A DNA stretch of 64,000 nucleotides from positions 1 to 64,000 of the forward strand of contig VGZH01000011.1 of assembly GCA_016872645.1 (NCBI GenBank), given 5' to 3'. Shown piece after piece: positions 52,117 through 62,800 of this stretch. The position numbers and the translations under genes are program-made. Origin of the DNA: Planctomycetota bacterium. GTDB taxonomy: Bacteria; Planctomycetota; Planctomycetia; Planctomycetales; Planctomycetaceae. Below the pieces are notes generated by a model. It was not told the DNA's origin. It saw only the letters and a list, made by a program, of their open reading frames with translations, and did no database searches. The first letter of the stretch is position 1, and the number at the start of each line of letters is the position of its first letter.

Positions 52117-54318
52117 ATGGCTTTGGATGTTTACGCTCCCTGTCCTTGCGGCAGTAACAAGAAATTGAAGTTTTGCTGTCACGGTCTGGAAGGCTCAATC
52201 GAGCAGGTCGTGCGGCACCAATCGGCCAAGCAGTACAAGCAGGCATTGCAGTTGCTCGACGCGCTGGACAAGAAGCATCCGCAAAATGCGTGGATCAAGA
52301 ACCTGCAAGCTTTTACGCTGATGATGGACAAGCGCGGGCCAGAGGCGATCGAGCCGCTGACGAAAGTGCTGCAAGTCCAGCCGGACAATCTGTATTCGAT
52401 CTCGCTTTTCGGGCTGGCGTCGTTTTTGAGCAGCGGCTGGAAGGCGGGCAAGACCGCGATCCAACGAGCGTTCCAGCGCTGCTCGAACGCGTATCCGCAC
52501 ATCATATACTTCCTGGCGCGGTCAATCGCCGAATTCATGGGTTCGTCTGGAAGCCCATTGGCTCATCGACAGTACCTTGGACTCGCGATGCGGTTGGCCA
52601 GCGAGGAAAACCGCGAGAACGTCTTCATGGAACTGATCGAGTTCGATGGGGACACCAAGATTCCATACATCCTGCGCGGCAGTCATGATCTCGTGCCGGT
52701 CGCGGGGGACGAGGCGTTCGAGAAAGAACTCCGCAAGTCGGCGAAGCTGGCATTTCTGGGCTGCAACGAGGCGGCGGCGGGCTTGTTCGCCAAATTGGCG
52801 GAGACCGCTGAATCCGAACTGGCTGGTTTGTCGGGTGACGACGCAGCCAAGAAGCGTGTTGCCGTTGCGAACCTCTGGTGGAACGCGGGGCTGTGCCGAG
52901 CTTGGGATGGGGACGAGAAGTCCGCCGCCGAAGCTCTGCATCGTTCGGCTGAGCATTCCGCTGACTTCGAAGCGGCGGTTGAAGCGGAGACGTTGGCTCA
53001 AACTCTCGGACGGCGAGGCGATCGCGAGAACGCTCATCGAGTCGTGCAAGCGACCTTCAAAGTCAAAACCGTGTCGAAGTTGCTGACGCTGCTCGATGCA
53101 ACTCCGCTGGTTGTGCGTGTGCCGCAGCCGGAAGGACAGGCTCCCGACCCGCGTCAGCCAGTGGCGACGTATCGAGTGCTCGACAAAGCGGTCGTGACCG
53201 GCACGGATTCCGCCAGTTACACGCTCGACAGCGTGCCGCGTGTGGCGGCCGAGATCGTCGTTTTCGCCAGCGGTACTCAAGGTCCAATGGAAGCCGCACT
53301 GGCAATCATCGGTATCGAAGGGAACACCTTCACCGACGCCGTCGCAAAACTCGAAGCGGCCGGTGGCGAAGAAATCGAGAAGCTGAAGGCTCCCAACTCG
53401 GACGAGTCCATCACGACGAACACCTTCTTCGAGAAGGAATTCCTGCCGCTGCAATTCAAGCGGCACTTTGAGTCGGCGACTCCGCTGGGAATCATTCGTC
53501 GGATCAACCGCAGCAACTGGTCGAAGTTCCTGACGAGCGATTGGCCGGAAACGCCGCTGGCCTCGCTGGGTGGCAAGACGCCAAATCAGGCGGCGGGCGA
53601 CGAGTCGGCTCGCGTCACGCTGGCCGCGTGGTTGCAACAGATCGACATGTACGCCGATCGCTTCGGCCTGCCGTTCGATGTTGCGACCGAGCGAGCGAAG
53701 TACAAGTTGCCGGCCGCGTCCTCGCTGGACGTGAACGAACAGACGAACGTCGGGACGTTGTCGGTGCTGCAATTCGGTCGAGTGTCGTTCGACAAACTCA
53801 GTGATGCGCAGCTCGTCGCGGCGTTCAAGCGAGCGGCTCTGATCCAGCACAAGGGCAGCCTTCGTCCACTGCTGCTGACGATCGTCGAGCGGACCGGTTG
53901 TCATGGCCAGCTCGACATGTCGCGCGTCTACCGCTTCCTCTCGGACCTCGGTGCCCTGCTGATGGAATCGAGCGAGGCGATTCGTTGGCTCGACAAGGAG
54001 CGGACTCGCACCGTCTCGGCGTCAGAGCGATTCGAACACGAACTCGACTGTGACATGCGCGAGCTGCAATACCGCTTGGACGATCCGCACGACCCGACCT
54101 GCAACAACTTGCTCCGCCGGATGTGGGAACACTACGGAGCCAAAGTGCCGGAGCTACGCAACTACGTCAGCGGCATCGTCAGTCACTACAAGGTCTCGGC
54201 CCCGTGGATGCTCGACGGCGGCGCTGGCGGAGCCATCACCAGCGGCGGAGTCTGGACCCCCGACACCGCCGCCGAGAAACCGGCCGGCGAAAGCAAGCTG
54301 TGGTTGCCAGGTACGTAG
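52117..54318 (+). CDS. SEC-C motif and TPR protein
   Basis: The 733-residue protein starts with a SEC-C zinc motif (CPCGSNKKLKFCC, residues 9-21), as found at the C-terminus of SecA and in many nucleic-acid or ribosome-associated proteins. The next 250 residues are TPR-like (QLLDALDKKHPQNAWIKNLQ, KVLQVQPDNLYSISLFGLAS, GLCRAWDGDEKSAAEALHR). The remaining 400 are a helix-rich domain I do not recognise, ending in a Gly/Pro-rich tail. No catalytic motif is seen. Its stop TAG is inside a palindromic element. The role may be protein or RNA handling; this is a guess from SEC-C/TPR design. Confidence 0.75.
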   Translation: MALDVYAPCPCGSNKKLKFCCHGLEGSIEQVVRHQSAKQYKQALQLLDALDKKHPQNAWIKNLQAFTLMMDKRGPEAIEPLTKVLQVQPDNLYSISLFGLASFLSSGWKAGKTAIQRAFQRCSNAYPHIIYFLARSIAEFMGSSGSPLAHRQYLGLAMRLASEENRENVFMELIEFDGDTKIPYILRGSHDLVPVAGDEAFEKELRKSAKLAFLGCNEAAAGLFAKLAETAESELAGLSGDDAAKKRVAVANLWWNAGLCRAWDGDEKSAAEALHRSAEHSADFEAAVEAETLAQTLGRRGDRENAHRVVQATFKVKTVSKLLTLLDATPLVVRVPQPEGQAPDPRQPVATYRVLDKAVVTGTDSASYTLDSVPRVAAEIVVFASGTQGPMEAALAIIGIEGNTFTDAVAKLEAAGGEEIEKLKAPNSDESITTNTFFEKEFLPLQFKRHFESATPLGIIRRINRSNWSKFLTSDWPETPLASLGGKTPNQAAGDESARVTLAAWLQQIDMYADRFGLPFDVATERAKYKLPAASSLDVNEQTNVGTLSVLQFGRVSFDKLSDAQLVAAFKRAALIQHKGSLRPLLLTIVERTGCHGQLDMSRVYRFLSDLGALLMESSEAIRWLDKERTRTVSASERFEHELDCDMRELQYRLDDPHDPTCNNLLRRMWEHYGAKVPELRNYVSGIVSHYKVSAPWMLDGGAGGAITSGGVWTPDTAAEKPAGESKLWLPGT

Positions 54319-54365
54319 CGCACGCGGCTCGCGGGCGACGGACACACGCGAGCTGCGTGTGCTAC
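54315..54365. repeat. Palindromic element type II containing the SEC-C gene's stop codon
   Basis: GTAGCGCACGCGGCTCGCGG and ...GCGAGCTGCGTGTGCTAC are imperfect inverted repeats. They resemble the element at 17829-17893 (GTGGTGCACGCGGC...). TAG within the left GTAG is the stop codon of the upstream gene, and ribD starts four bases after the right arm. Confidence 0.75.
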
Positions 54366-54369
54366 AGAA

Positions 54370-55548
54370 ATGCGATTCCACGATCGAGACTCCGTGATGC
54401 GACACGTCTTCGAGCTGGCAGCTCGCGGACAGGGATTTGTTGAACCCAATCCGATGGTCGGGGCGGTGCTCGTCGATGACGAGTTGCGGCTGCTGGGTGA
54501 GGGCTTTCATCGGCAGTTCGGCGGGCCGCACGCGGAGATCGAGGCGATTGCCGATGCGACGATGCGTCGTCGCAAGAACAGGCTGAAAGACGCGACGCTG
54601 TTCGTGTCGCTGGAGCCGTGCTGCCACTTCGGCAAGACGCCACCCTGTTCGCAAGCGATTCTCGCAGCGGGTATTCGTAAAGTCGTCATCGGGCGCACGG
54701 ACCCGAACCCGCAAGTCGCTGGCGGGGGCATCGCCGAACTGCGAGCAGCTGGTGTCGAGGTCGAAGTCGGACTGCTCGAAGATGAGGCGAAGCGGCTTAC
54801 AGCGCCGTTTGCCAAACGGCTGATCATTGGAATGCCGTGGGTGATCGCCAAGTGGGCGATGAGCTGGGACGGCAAGATCGCGACCAGCTCGGGCGACTCA
54901 AAATGGATCAGCAATGAAGCCTCACGCGCTGTCGTACATCGACTTCGCGGACGCATGGATGCGATCATCGTCGGAGCGGAAACCGCGCGACGCGACGATC
55001 CGATGCTGACCGCTCGGCCCGCCGGGCCGCGAGTTGCAACGCGCGTGGTGCTCGATTCGATGGCCTCGCTGCGGACGGAGTTGCAGTTGGTACAGACGGC
55101 GAATGACGTTCCGCTGCTAATTCTCACCAGCCCGGACGCACCGACTGACAACGTTGCTCGCTTGCGAGCAGCCGGTGCCGAGGTTTGTGCGCTGGGTGTC
55201 GAAACTAATCAAACTGCTGCACCCGCAACCGCCAAGGATCCCAAGAAGATCAGGCCGGTCGAGCCGCACGCGGTGTTGGCCGAACTCGGACGCCGCGGAA
55301 TGACCAATGTGTTGATCGAAGGAGGCGCGGCCGTGTTGGGAGCGTTCGCCGATTTGGATTTGATTGATGAAGTGCAGGTCTTCATCGGCTCCAAGCTGAT
55401 CGGCGGGCAAGCGGCCCCGGGCCCCTTGAGCGGCATCGGCTGCGGTCCGCTGTCACAAGCTCGACTGCTGGAAGACGTGCAGGTCGAAGCATTGGATGGC
55501 GACTTGTTTTTATCCGGCCGAGTACGCGGGAAAGCGGGATCGAAGTGA
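54370..55548 (+). CDS. ribD: Riboflavin biosynthesis deaminase/reductase
   Basis: The 392-residue bifunctional enzyme acts in riboflavin synthesis. The N-terminal cytidine-deaminase-like zinc domain has HAEIEAI and EPCCHFGKTPPC (with the catalytic Glu and three zinc ligands). PNPMVGAVLVDD lies near residue 26. The C-terminal NADPH reductase domain (KWAMSWDGKIATSSGDSKWIS, NVLIEGGAAVLGAF) follows. The start is close to an upstream palindrome and lacks a clear Shine-Dalgarno; the alternative ATG at 54397 is possible but would cut off residues usual for RibD. Confidence 0.94.
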   Translation: MRFHDRDSVMRHVFELAARGQGFVEPNPMVGAVLVDDELRLLGEGFHRQFGGPHAEIEAIADATMRRRKNRLKDATLFVSLEPCCHFGKTPPCSQAILAAGIRKVVIGRTDPNPQVAGGGIAELRAAGVEVEVGLLEDEAKRLTAPFAKRLIIGMPWVIAKWAMSWDGKIATSSGDSKWISNEASRAVVHRLRGRMDAIIVGAETARRDDPMLTARPAGPRVATRVVLDSMASLRTELQLVQTANDVPLLILTSPDAPTDNVARLRAAGAEVCALGVETNQTAAPATAKDPKKIRPVEPHAVLAELGRRGMTNVLIEGGAAVLGAFADLDLIDEVQVFIGSKLIGGQAAPGPLSGIGCGPLSQARLLEDVQVEALDGDLFLSGRVRGKAGSK

Positions 55549-55585
55549 GCGGCAAGGTGCCAGCCTGACTCCACGTGACGATTAA

Positions 55586-55666
55586 CTGGATTGGCCGCCG
55601 GGATTCAAAGGAAAGCTGTTCTACCACGATGTCGGCACGAAAAAGCCGAACGCCTTCGGCCTGTGA
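55586..55666 (+). pseudogene. Possible 26-residue C-terminal remnant
   Basis: In the 170-bp gap after ribD a short frame begins right after a stop and reads LDWPPGFKGKLFYHDVG, ending NAFGL and TGA. The composition is protein-like, but there is no start or known family. It looks like the tail of a lost gene. This is low confidence. Confidence 0.2.
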
Positions 55667-55718
55667 GTCGCGCATGGCGGAGTCTGGGAAGGGTGCTCCG
55701 ACAAGTAGGAGAGAGCTG

Positions 55719-57173
55719 CTACTTCGCTTCGGCAATCTTCCGTGCGAGGGCCTGATCATCTTTGCTGAGACGATTGAGGGACATCTTGACTTCTTTGCCG
55801 TCTTTTCGCTTCAGAGTCACCTCACCGTTCTTGAGAGAAACGAATTCGGCCTCGATCGCGAACTTGCCAGTGCTGTCAGTCCAGGTTCGTATGACATTCA
55901 GGTCGGACCGAAGTTCGAAGGGATTCTCATTCTCAGACGCAACAGTCGACTTCATCTCCCCCTTTTTCTCGTCCGATTTCGAATCAGGCCCTTCCACCAG
56001 AACCTTCCAACGGGACCAGGCAGCCTCGGCCATCACTCGAGTCGGCCGATTTGCAGCCTTCAGATGTGGCTGAATGGCAAGAGCGATGTCTTTGTCATCC
56101 GGATGGGGATTCATGATCTTCAGTTTGACCAACTGTCCCGTCAGCCGACTGAATTCTGTAGAGCTCAGATCTTCCAGAATCTTTTTCTTTTCATCGGCCG
56201 AAATCGGTTTTGGTTTTCCGGCGATCCGATCCTGAAGAGCCTGCTGCTCTTCGGCAGCTCTTTTCTCGCGCTCCGCGAGGAATGACTCCAGCTTGTCTTC
56301 CGATATTCGCTGGTAATTGACTTTGACGGGAATTTCCAGAGTTGAGTTCTTCGTTTTCAAGACCATTCTCTGACTGAAGTTCATTGAAGCCGGAAGCCCG
56401 ATCTTCGTATCAAATCCCCAGTTCCCTTCGCCGTTGACTTCAATTGCAGGATCATCCGGACCGGAAGAGGGCATTGAAAATGAGTACTTCCTGCTAATGG
56501 TCGCGACATCCCTGTTAACGGCACCCACTTTGTATTCGGATCGTTCTTTAGCGGACGTCTGGCGTTCAGGCTTATCAAACGGAGTCCTCGGAAACGGAAA
56601 GTCAGAATCACGGCCACCTTGGCGAACAGTGACCCCGTTTTCAGCAACCCACGACTGTTGTCCGGCATCAGGCAAGGGCTCAAAGAACAGAAGCGAAAGA
56701 TTCCCCAGCAAGTAGGGCAGTTGAGAATTGCTCTGCAGCGACACCACATCTCCATTCGAGGTCAGCGTCACTTGGTTTTCCGCCTGAAGCAGTCCACGCA
56801 GTTGATTGCCTCCAAAGGGACCGTCCGGTCGAAACGACGACATACCACCGGGACCAAAGGGGCCGCCCGGACCGAATCCGCGTCTTCGACTTGACCCGTC
56901 AGAATCCGACTTAACGGATTTTTTCAGGCCACCTTTGTAATGAAGCTGCACCGAACCATCCGCGATGCGGACAACTCGGAAAACTGCGACCCCCTTGTGT
57001 GTTTCAACGCTGCCTGGAACTTCCCCGATGATTTCAACATCAAATGCAAATTTCTGATCCTGCTTGAATTGATATTTCAGGTCGGCACCCTGACCGTCGC
57101 TGAGGCTCAGCAGTAAGATGATCGTTGCGCTAGTAACTCGAGGAACACTCAGCAGGGTTCGCAACGCCAACAT
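55719..57173 (-). CDS. SHD1-domain exported protein
   Basis: The 484-residue protein has a signal peptide (RVTSATIILLLSLSDGQG) and begins at the ATG with GGAG seven bases upstream. The C-terminus (about 425-484) is an SLA1 homology domain 1: WTDSTGKFAIEAEFVSLKNG and VTLKRKDGKEVKMSLNRLSK. The central part has glycine/proline-rich loops (RRRGFGPGGPFGPGGM) and a long helix (LESFLAEREKRAAEEQQALQ). SHD1 domains are common in planctomycete exported proteins of unknown role. There is a probable regulatory gap of about 110 bp before the next, divergent gene. Confidence 0.85.
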   Translation of the reverse strand: MLALRTLLSVPRVTSATIILLLSLSDGQGADLKYQFKQDQKFAFDVEIIGEVPGSVETHKGVAVFRVVRIADGSVQLHYKGGLKKSVKSDSDGSSRRRGFGPGGPFGPGGMSSFRPDGPFGGNQLRGLLQAENQVTLTSNGDVVSLQSNSQLPYLLGNLSLLFFEPLPDAGQQSWVAENGVTVRQGGRDSDFPFPRTPFDKPERQTSAKERSEYKVGAVNRDVATISRKYSFSMPSSGPDDPAIEVNGEGNWGFDTKIGLPASMNFSQRMVLKTKNSTLEIPVKVNYQRISEDKLESFLAEREKRAAEEQQALQDRIAGKPKPISADEKKKILEDLSSTEFSRLTGQLVKLKIMNPHPDDKDIALAIQPHLKAANRPTRVMAEAAWSRWKVLVEGPDSKSDEKKGEMKSTVASENENPFELRSDLNVIRTWTDSTGKFAIEAEFVSLKNGEVTLKRKDGKEVKMSLNRLSKDDQALARKIAEAK

Positions 57174-57286
57174 CGTCACACTCCAAGCGGGAAACTATCA
57201 ACGCGATCCGACTCATATCACACGCGCATGGGAGTAAAGGATGAACGGCTGAGGCTCAACTGAATTGATTGGTATTGGAGAGGCTC

Positions 57287-57640
57287 ATGCGACTCTTCAA
57301 CTCAACACACAGTCCTCTCGACCGGGCGCTGATGGCGATCGGTCTGTGTTTGCTGAGCGGGTTTGGTTCCACGACTTTCGCGGAGCCTCATGACGGCGCC
57401 GAAAAGGGGCCTGCCAACAAGGTCTCATTCGACCGCGATGTCCGGCCGATCCTTTCGAATCATTGTTGGAAGTGTCTGCCACGACGCTGCATCGCCGCGA
57501 TTACGCACGCGATCCAACAAACTCGTTGAGGTCTCTGAGGACATGGCCCGTTCTCACCTGCGTCGTCTCGCCGCCCGTCTGGGCGAATTTGACCGATCAC
57601 GCCTCAACGCGCCCATAGCTCCAAGAGGTCCGGTACTACG
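57287..57640 (+). pseudogene. Truncated PSD1-type cytochrome protein
   Basis: After GGAGAGG and an ATG, the frame reads a signal peptide (LMAIGLCLLSGFGSTTFA) and then KVSFDRDVRPILSNHCWKC, the canonical N-terminus of planctomycete PSD1/DUF1549 cytochromes. Homology stops at CWKC, where the expected CH and the HGPD segment are missing, and the frame ends at 57529. The following 100 bases read VCHDAASPRL in one frame and PPVWANLTDH in another, suggesting deletion and frameshift debris. DUF1501, its usual partner, is 21 kb away. Confidence 0.6.
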
Positions 57641-59453
57641 CCAGCACAAACTCGTGGGCTTCGAGTTCCTCTCTCAGGTTATCTTCCGACGGGATGTTCT
57701 CGCCGGTCCAGACGATCGATGCGAACTGCCCGACGTCGTCGATCCAATCCAGACCAACAGACTCGCGGCTCGACCACGGCAGCCGAATGACGATGTGCTT
57801 CGCTCCCTTTGGCCGGCCGAGCTGCATGGAATAAAACCGATCGAGATACGAGGGGTCTTGTAGGCAGGCGGTGCGAATTGCTTGCAGGAACGACATCGTC
57901 AAAGACGCGTGATCGCTGGTAGGTTCGAGAACGATTCGCAATGTCGAGTGCGGGTTGTCCTCTAGCAGCTGACGAATGATCTGACAGGCTTCGTCACGGT
58001 GTTGACGAAAGTCGGCCGCCTGCAAAAGCAACTCAAACGCCCCGCTGCGCTGCGCCGCCAAGGGGAGCGACTGGCGACTAGATTTATCGAAGTTCACCGA
58101 ATGGGTGAAGAAAATGGTATCACGGCACTCGGCCAGCGGTATTTGGCGTTCAGTCGGCGAAGGCAGAGCGTCGAATTCGGTCTCGAAGATGTCCTCGGCT
58201 TCTTCCATCAGCTCGTACATCGTCGGCAAGTCGATGGTCGGCGTCTTGAGGACGTAATACGGCGAACGTGTCTGGTACTGCAGGCCGTGCATTGTTGCTT
58301 CCTGACGGAAAGCAGTGCCCGGCAAAATCGCGAGATTGAAGACCTGTACGCTGGAGTACAGTCCGGTGTCTCGCAAGTAGTGCATGCCTCGGCGAACGGA
58401 GTCGGGTGTGTCGCCGGGAAGGCCGATGATCAGATCGACTTTGACCTTGATGCCGACATCGAGCATCGCTTTCACGCCACGCTCGAAGGACTTCATGTTG
58501 TTCTTGCGGTCCATCAACTCCATCGCCAGCGGGTCGATGGATTGCAGGCCGATTTCGACTTCCGTGAAATTGGCCTCGCGGAGCAGTTTCGCGATGTCGG
58601 CCGTGAGCCCCTCGGCTCGGAGTTCGCCGAAGTATTGCCACTGGTGCTCGGGATTCTGATCGGACAGCAGCCGCACGAACTCGGCGAAATTGCGGGCTTG
58701 ATTCAGCGTCGGGTCGAGCAGCACGACCTCTTTGACCCCTCGTTCCCGAGCGTATTGCAGATTGGCGATGATCTTGTCGCGCGAGACGAAATACAGGTCG
58801 TCGTAGCTCTTGGGGTAGTAGCAGAACTTGCACTTGAAGATGCAGCCGCGAATTGTCTCCAGCAGCAGCAGCTCCTCGTCGGCTGCATCGAGAATGCCTT
58901 CGAGGTACGGCGAACTGATTTCGTCTAAGCTCGCCAACGGCTGCCGAAACCCGGGCAGCGGACCGAGCACCGTACCCATCGAAACGTACAGCCCGGCGAT
59001 CGGGTCGCGCGGGTGATTGTTGAACCGCAAAGCCGTCAGCAGCTCGGAAAAGGTCTGCTCTCCCTCGCCGATAGCGGCGAAGTCGATGGCCGGGTGTTGC
59101 AACACCCAGGCGTTGTCGGCGGTGACTTCGGGGCCACCGATGATGATCCGCAGGTCGGGCTGACGCTCCTTCAATCGGCTAGCGATCCAGAGGGTTCGGT
59201 CGATGTTCCAGAGGTAGCAAGTAAAACCGACAATCCACGGTTCGCGTGACAGGATTTCTTCGACTAAACCGCAGTCGCTGAGCGTGTTGGAGAGGCTCGG
59301 CGGAAAGATTTCGATGTCGTAGAACTCGTGCAATCCGCGCCGTTGGGCATACATCTTGAGGTAGCCGGCCGCAAGTGGAACGTTCCCCTTGGCTGGCTCC
59401 AGGCCCGGCTGAGGAATCGGCAGTTGCAGGAGTTGGATCGAACGGCGTGGCAT
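57636..59453 (-). CDS. B12-binding radical SAM protein
   Basis: The 605-residue protein has an N-terminal cobalamin-binding fold (IQLLQLPIPQPGLEPAKGNV; ADNAWVLQHP; AIGEGEQTF). A radical SAM domain follows with CIFKCKFC (C-x3-C-x2-C) in ETIRGCIFKCKFCYYPKSY, then EVEIGLQSIDPLAMEL and LIIGLPGDTPDSVRRGMHYL. It probably methylates or rearranges a substrate, but no substrate-specific motif is visible. The start chosen is the ATG giving MPRRSIQ; a frame extension of 31 codons lacks support. Confidence 0.9.
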   Translation of the reverse strand: MPRRSIQLLQLPIPQPGLEPAKGNVPLAAGYLKMYAQRRGLHEFYDIEIFPPSLSNTLSDCGLVEEILSREPWIVGFTCYLWNIDRTLWIASRLKERQPDLRIIIGGPEVTADNAWVLQHPAIDFAAIGEGEQTFSELLTALRFNNHPRDPIAGLYVSMGTVLGPLPGFRQPLASLDEISSPYLEGILDAADEELLLLETIRGCIFKCKFCYYPKSYDDLYFVSRDKIIANLQYARERGVKEVVLLDPTLNQARNFAEFVRLLSDQNPEHQWQYFGELRAEGLTADIAKLLREANFTEVEIGLQSIDPLAMELMDRKNNMKSFERGVKAMLDVGIKVKVDLIIGLPGDTPDSVRRGMHYLRDTGLYSSVQVFNLAILPGTAFRQEATMHGLQYQTRSPYYVLKTPTIDLPTMYELMEEAEDIFETEFDALPSPTERQIPLAECRDTIFFTHSVNFDKSSRQSLPLAAQRSGAFELLLQAADFRQHRDEACQIIRQLLEDNPHSTLRIVLEPTSDHASLTMSFLQAIRTACLQDPSYLDRFYSMQLGRPKGAKHIVIRLPWSSRESVGLDWIDDVGQFASIVWTGENIPSEDNLREELEAHEFVLA

Positions 59454-59808
59454 GAAAATGACTCTACTGGTGCTCTCCGGCAGCGGCAACGAGGGGTCGC
59501 GGCTTGAGTCGAGTCTGTCGTAATTCCAGAAAACTCCCACGGACAATCGGGTTGAACGTTACGACACGCAGGACTGTCACAACTTCGCAAAATGTCGAGA
59601 TCGGACTACCCGCTGTGTTATGGCCAGCCGGTTGGGTATGACCAGAAAATTCTGATTATCAGCTTTGCCCCTCCTTAATGGTCGGGTACTTTAGTCAGGT
59701 TGGGAAGCTTATTGTTGCTTCGCGGGCCAAATCGAAGTGCGGCGTGATTGGCACAATCGCTTTTATTGAGCTGAAAATCCGTTCGCCACAGAGTCAGGGA
59801 GTGCTTTC
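59454..59808. other. Intergenic region without recognised gene
   Basis: About 355 bases separate the radical SAM gene and the giant surface gene. The sequence is AT-richer toward the right (for example TTATCAGCTTTGCCCC). It probably contains the promoter of the surface-protein gene, but no consensus pair is convincing. Confidence 0.4.
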
Positions 59809-62800
59809 ATGTTCTTGTTGTCCTGGCTGAAGTCGTTTGAAGAAACGGTTCGCTTGTCATCTCCCCGCGCTAGGTCGCACCGCAAACACCAGGGGCATCG
59901 CCCTTCTCAGTCACATTTGGTGGAACGCCTGGAAGAGCGTTTGGTGCTGACGTTTTCTCCGGCTATGAATGCGATCCCCACACCGTCACCGATTGCCAAC
60001 AACTTGGTGTCGACGCAGCTGACCAATTCCGTTCCAGTTGGCTCAGGTTCCTTCGTGGTGACGGACGCCAGTGTATTTCCAGCGGCCCCGTTCGACATTC
60101 GCTTGGAAAGCGAGACACTGACAGTCACTAATGTGACGGGGAACGCGTTGACGCTGTTGACTCCCACGACTGCGGCTCACAACGGATCGGCGACTGCTCC
60201 GCTGGAAGTAGCGTATGTCCTGACGATCAACCTCAGCGGCATCACGAACGGAGACGGCGGCTTTTTGACGGCCGGACAGATCACTGTCGACTCGGTGACT
60301 CCGACCGCCTTCACCAATGACCTATTGCTGCGCAATTTGAGCGTGGTCTTTCCCGGAAATCAGACGACGGCGAGGCTGCGCTATGAAATTGATGCGTTGG
60401 GACTCTCGGGCACGAATGTTGTGAACTTGAAGCTCGATGATGGTGTCGATGCTCCGTCGATTTTCTCAGTGACGATTTCGGTCTATGACCCCACTGTCTT
60501 GATCTCGAACTGGCGCGGCGGGGCACCGGGCGAGTTTGCTCAGGTCATTGATCAGAGCGATACGGCAACCGGACCTGTCACAACCTGGCCCGGACAATCC
60601 AGCCCGGACCTTTCAAACGTCACGCAGATCAATTCCACCGCCAACAGCGTCTACATTTCGGCGCCTGAACTCGCGGACTACGTGATGGGGCCTTGGAACG
60701 GCCTAAACCCGTCCACGACCTTGCCCAAGGATCAGCAGACGATCTTTCGATTCAATCAGGGTCCAACCCCGGCGGTGATGGGCAGCCATACCCAGACGGA
60801 TGAACTCAAAGCGGTTGGATTGCTCGTAAATGGTGTTGCGATCCATGACCAGCGGGACGGATTCTCGTGGAATAACAACCCTTCCCCTCCGTTTAACCCG
60901 GGTGTTTATAAGACAAGCGGCAGCGGATTCGGGATGCCCAAAGGTGATGGATTTTGGAATCGCAACACGGCAGAGAAGGACCCAGCGACGTTGGATCATG
61001 CCAACGGACATCCTTCCACCTCGATTTCCGGCGAGTACCACAACCACATCAATCCTGTCGCTCTGCGAGCGGAACTGTACGACAACATTTATTACTCCGG
61101 TTCGACTGCAACGGGGCTCTTTCCGTTCGATCGTGGAGTCGTCACCGGTGCCTCGAATACCAGCCCGATTGTGATCACTTCGGCTGGACATCATCTGGCG
61201 AACGGCTGGCAGATCACGATCTCCGGCGTCAACGGCAACACGGCCGCCAATGGCAACTTCAAGGTGGACAACGTCACGGCGAATACCTTCGAACTGGTCG
61301 ACTCCGACGGCAATGGGACGTATACAAGCGGTGGGACTTGGTCCACCGTCGAAATTCGGCCCGACTTTGACAGCGACAATTACGACGAGGAAACCGATCC
61401 GAACCTTCTGCGGCACTCGCCGATTATCGGCTGGGCTTTGGACGGCTATCCGATCTATGGACCGTATGGCTATTCCGATCCGCTGGATGACAGCAGTTCG
61501 ATCGAGCGGATAGATTCCAGCTTTCAATTGCGGAGCATCACGACCCGCACAGCGCTCCCCGGATTCGCGGCACAGGCGCGATTTGGCGACAACGTGACGC
61601 TCATTGGCGGTGAGTTTCCGTTGTTGCCGAACCGATTCGGCCCGGACGTGAGCGGGGCGTTTCCGCTGGGTTACTTTGTGGAAGACTTCGAGTACGTTCC
61701 AGGACTGGGTGACCTGGATCAGTACAACTCGCGCTTCACGGTCACGCCGGAATTTCCCAACGGCACGCAAGCCTATTTCATGACGATCGACGCCTCGGGC
61801 GATGCCGCGTTTCCGTTCTCCGTGGGCCGGCAATTCTTTGGGAAGGTGACGGCGGCACGCGTTACCAGCATTCCCACGACCGCGACGTTGGAGTTCGACG
61901 CAAACAACACCCCTCCGTCATTCAGTTTCATCTCGGATCGAACCATTTATCTCAACACCAGCACCGGTCCTCTGAATTTCACCTTCAGCGATACGCAGAC
62001 ACCGATCTCGCAATTGAACGTGGAGTTCGATTCGTCCAACCGGACATTGGTGCCACTGTCGGGAGTCGTGTTGAACGGCAGCGGCGCGAGCCGCACGGTG
62101 ACTGTCACTCCCGCCGCCAATCAGGTGGGGACGACGACGATCAAGTTGTCCGCCGTGGATGGCTTGGACGCGCGCGGCAGCGTCTCGTTTACGGTGAACG
62201 TCGTGTCGGGACGCAACATTCCGACGCTCGACGATCTCCTCGCAATGACTGGCTCAGACTTCCTGACGATCGAGGATGCGGGGCAACACGCCTTGGCGTT
62301 GCGAGGCATTACGGATGCGGACGGTAATACGCAGCCGCTGAACGTCACGGCGACCACATCGGATTCCACCCTGATCCAAAATTTGCTCGTCGCCTACTCG
62401 TCGAACCTGACCACCGCGACGGCGTTCTTTAAGACAGCTCCCAACGCTTCGGGGACCGCCACGATTTCCGTCAAGGTTGAAGATGGCGGATTCGACCGCA
62501 ATCTGGCGACACCTGGCGATAATCAATTCACGACGAAAACGATCTCGGTGCAAGTCGGCCCCTCCGCCGACGCGCCAACCTTGAATACCCCCGCGTCGCC
62601 GACCATCGCCGAAAGTCTGACAGCGACACAGCGGTCGGTGGAGTTTGGAAACCTCACGGATGGAGACGCGAATACTCAGAGCTTGCGAATCAGCGCCACG
62701 AGCAGCAATCAAACTTTGATCCCGGATGCCAGTTTGCTCTTCAACTTTGGCGGTGCCGATCTCGCGGCGACTCCGTTTGTCCAATTGGCTAAGCCGGCTC

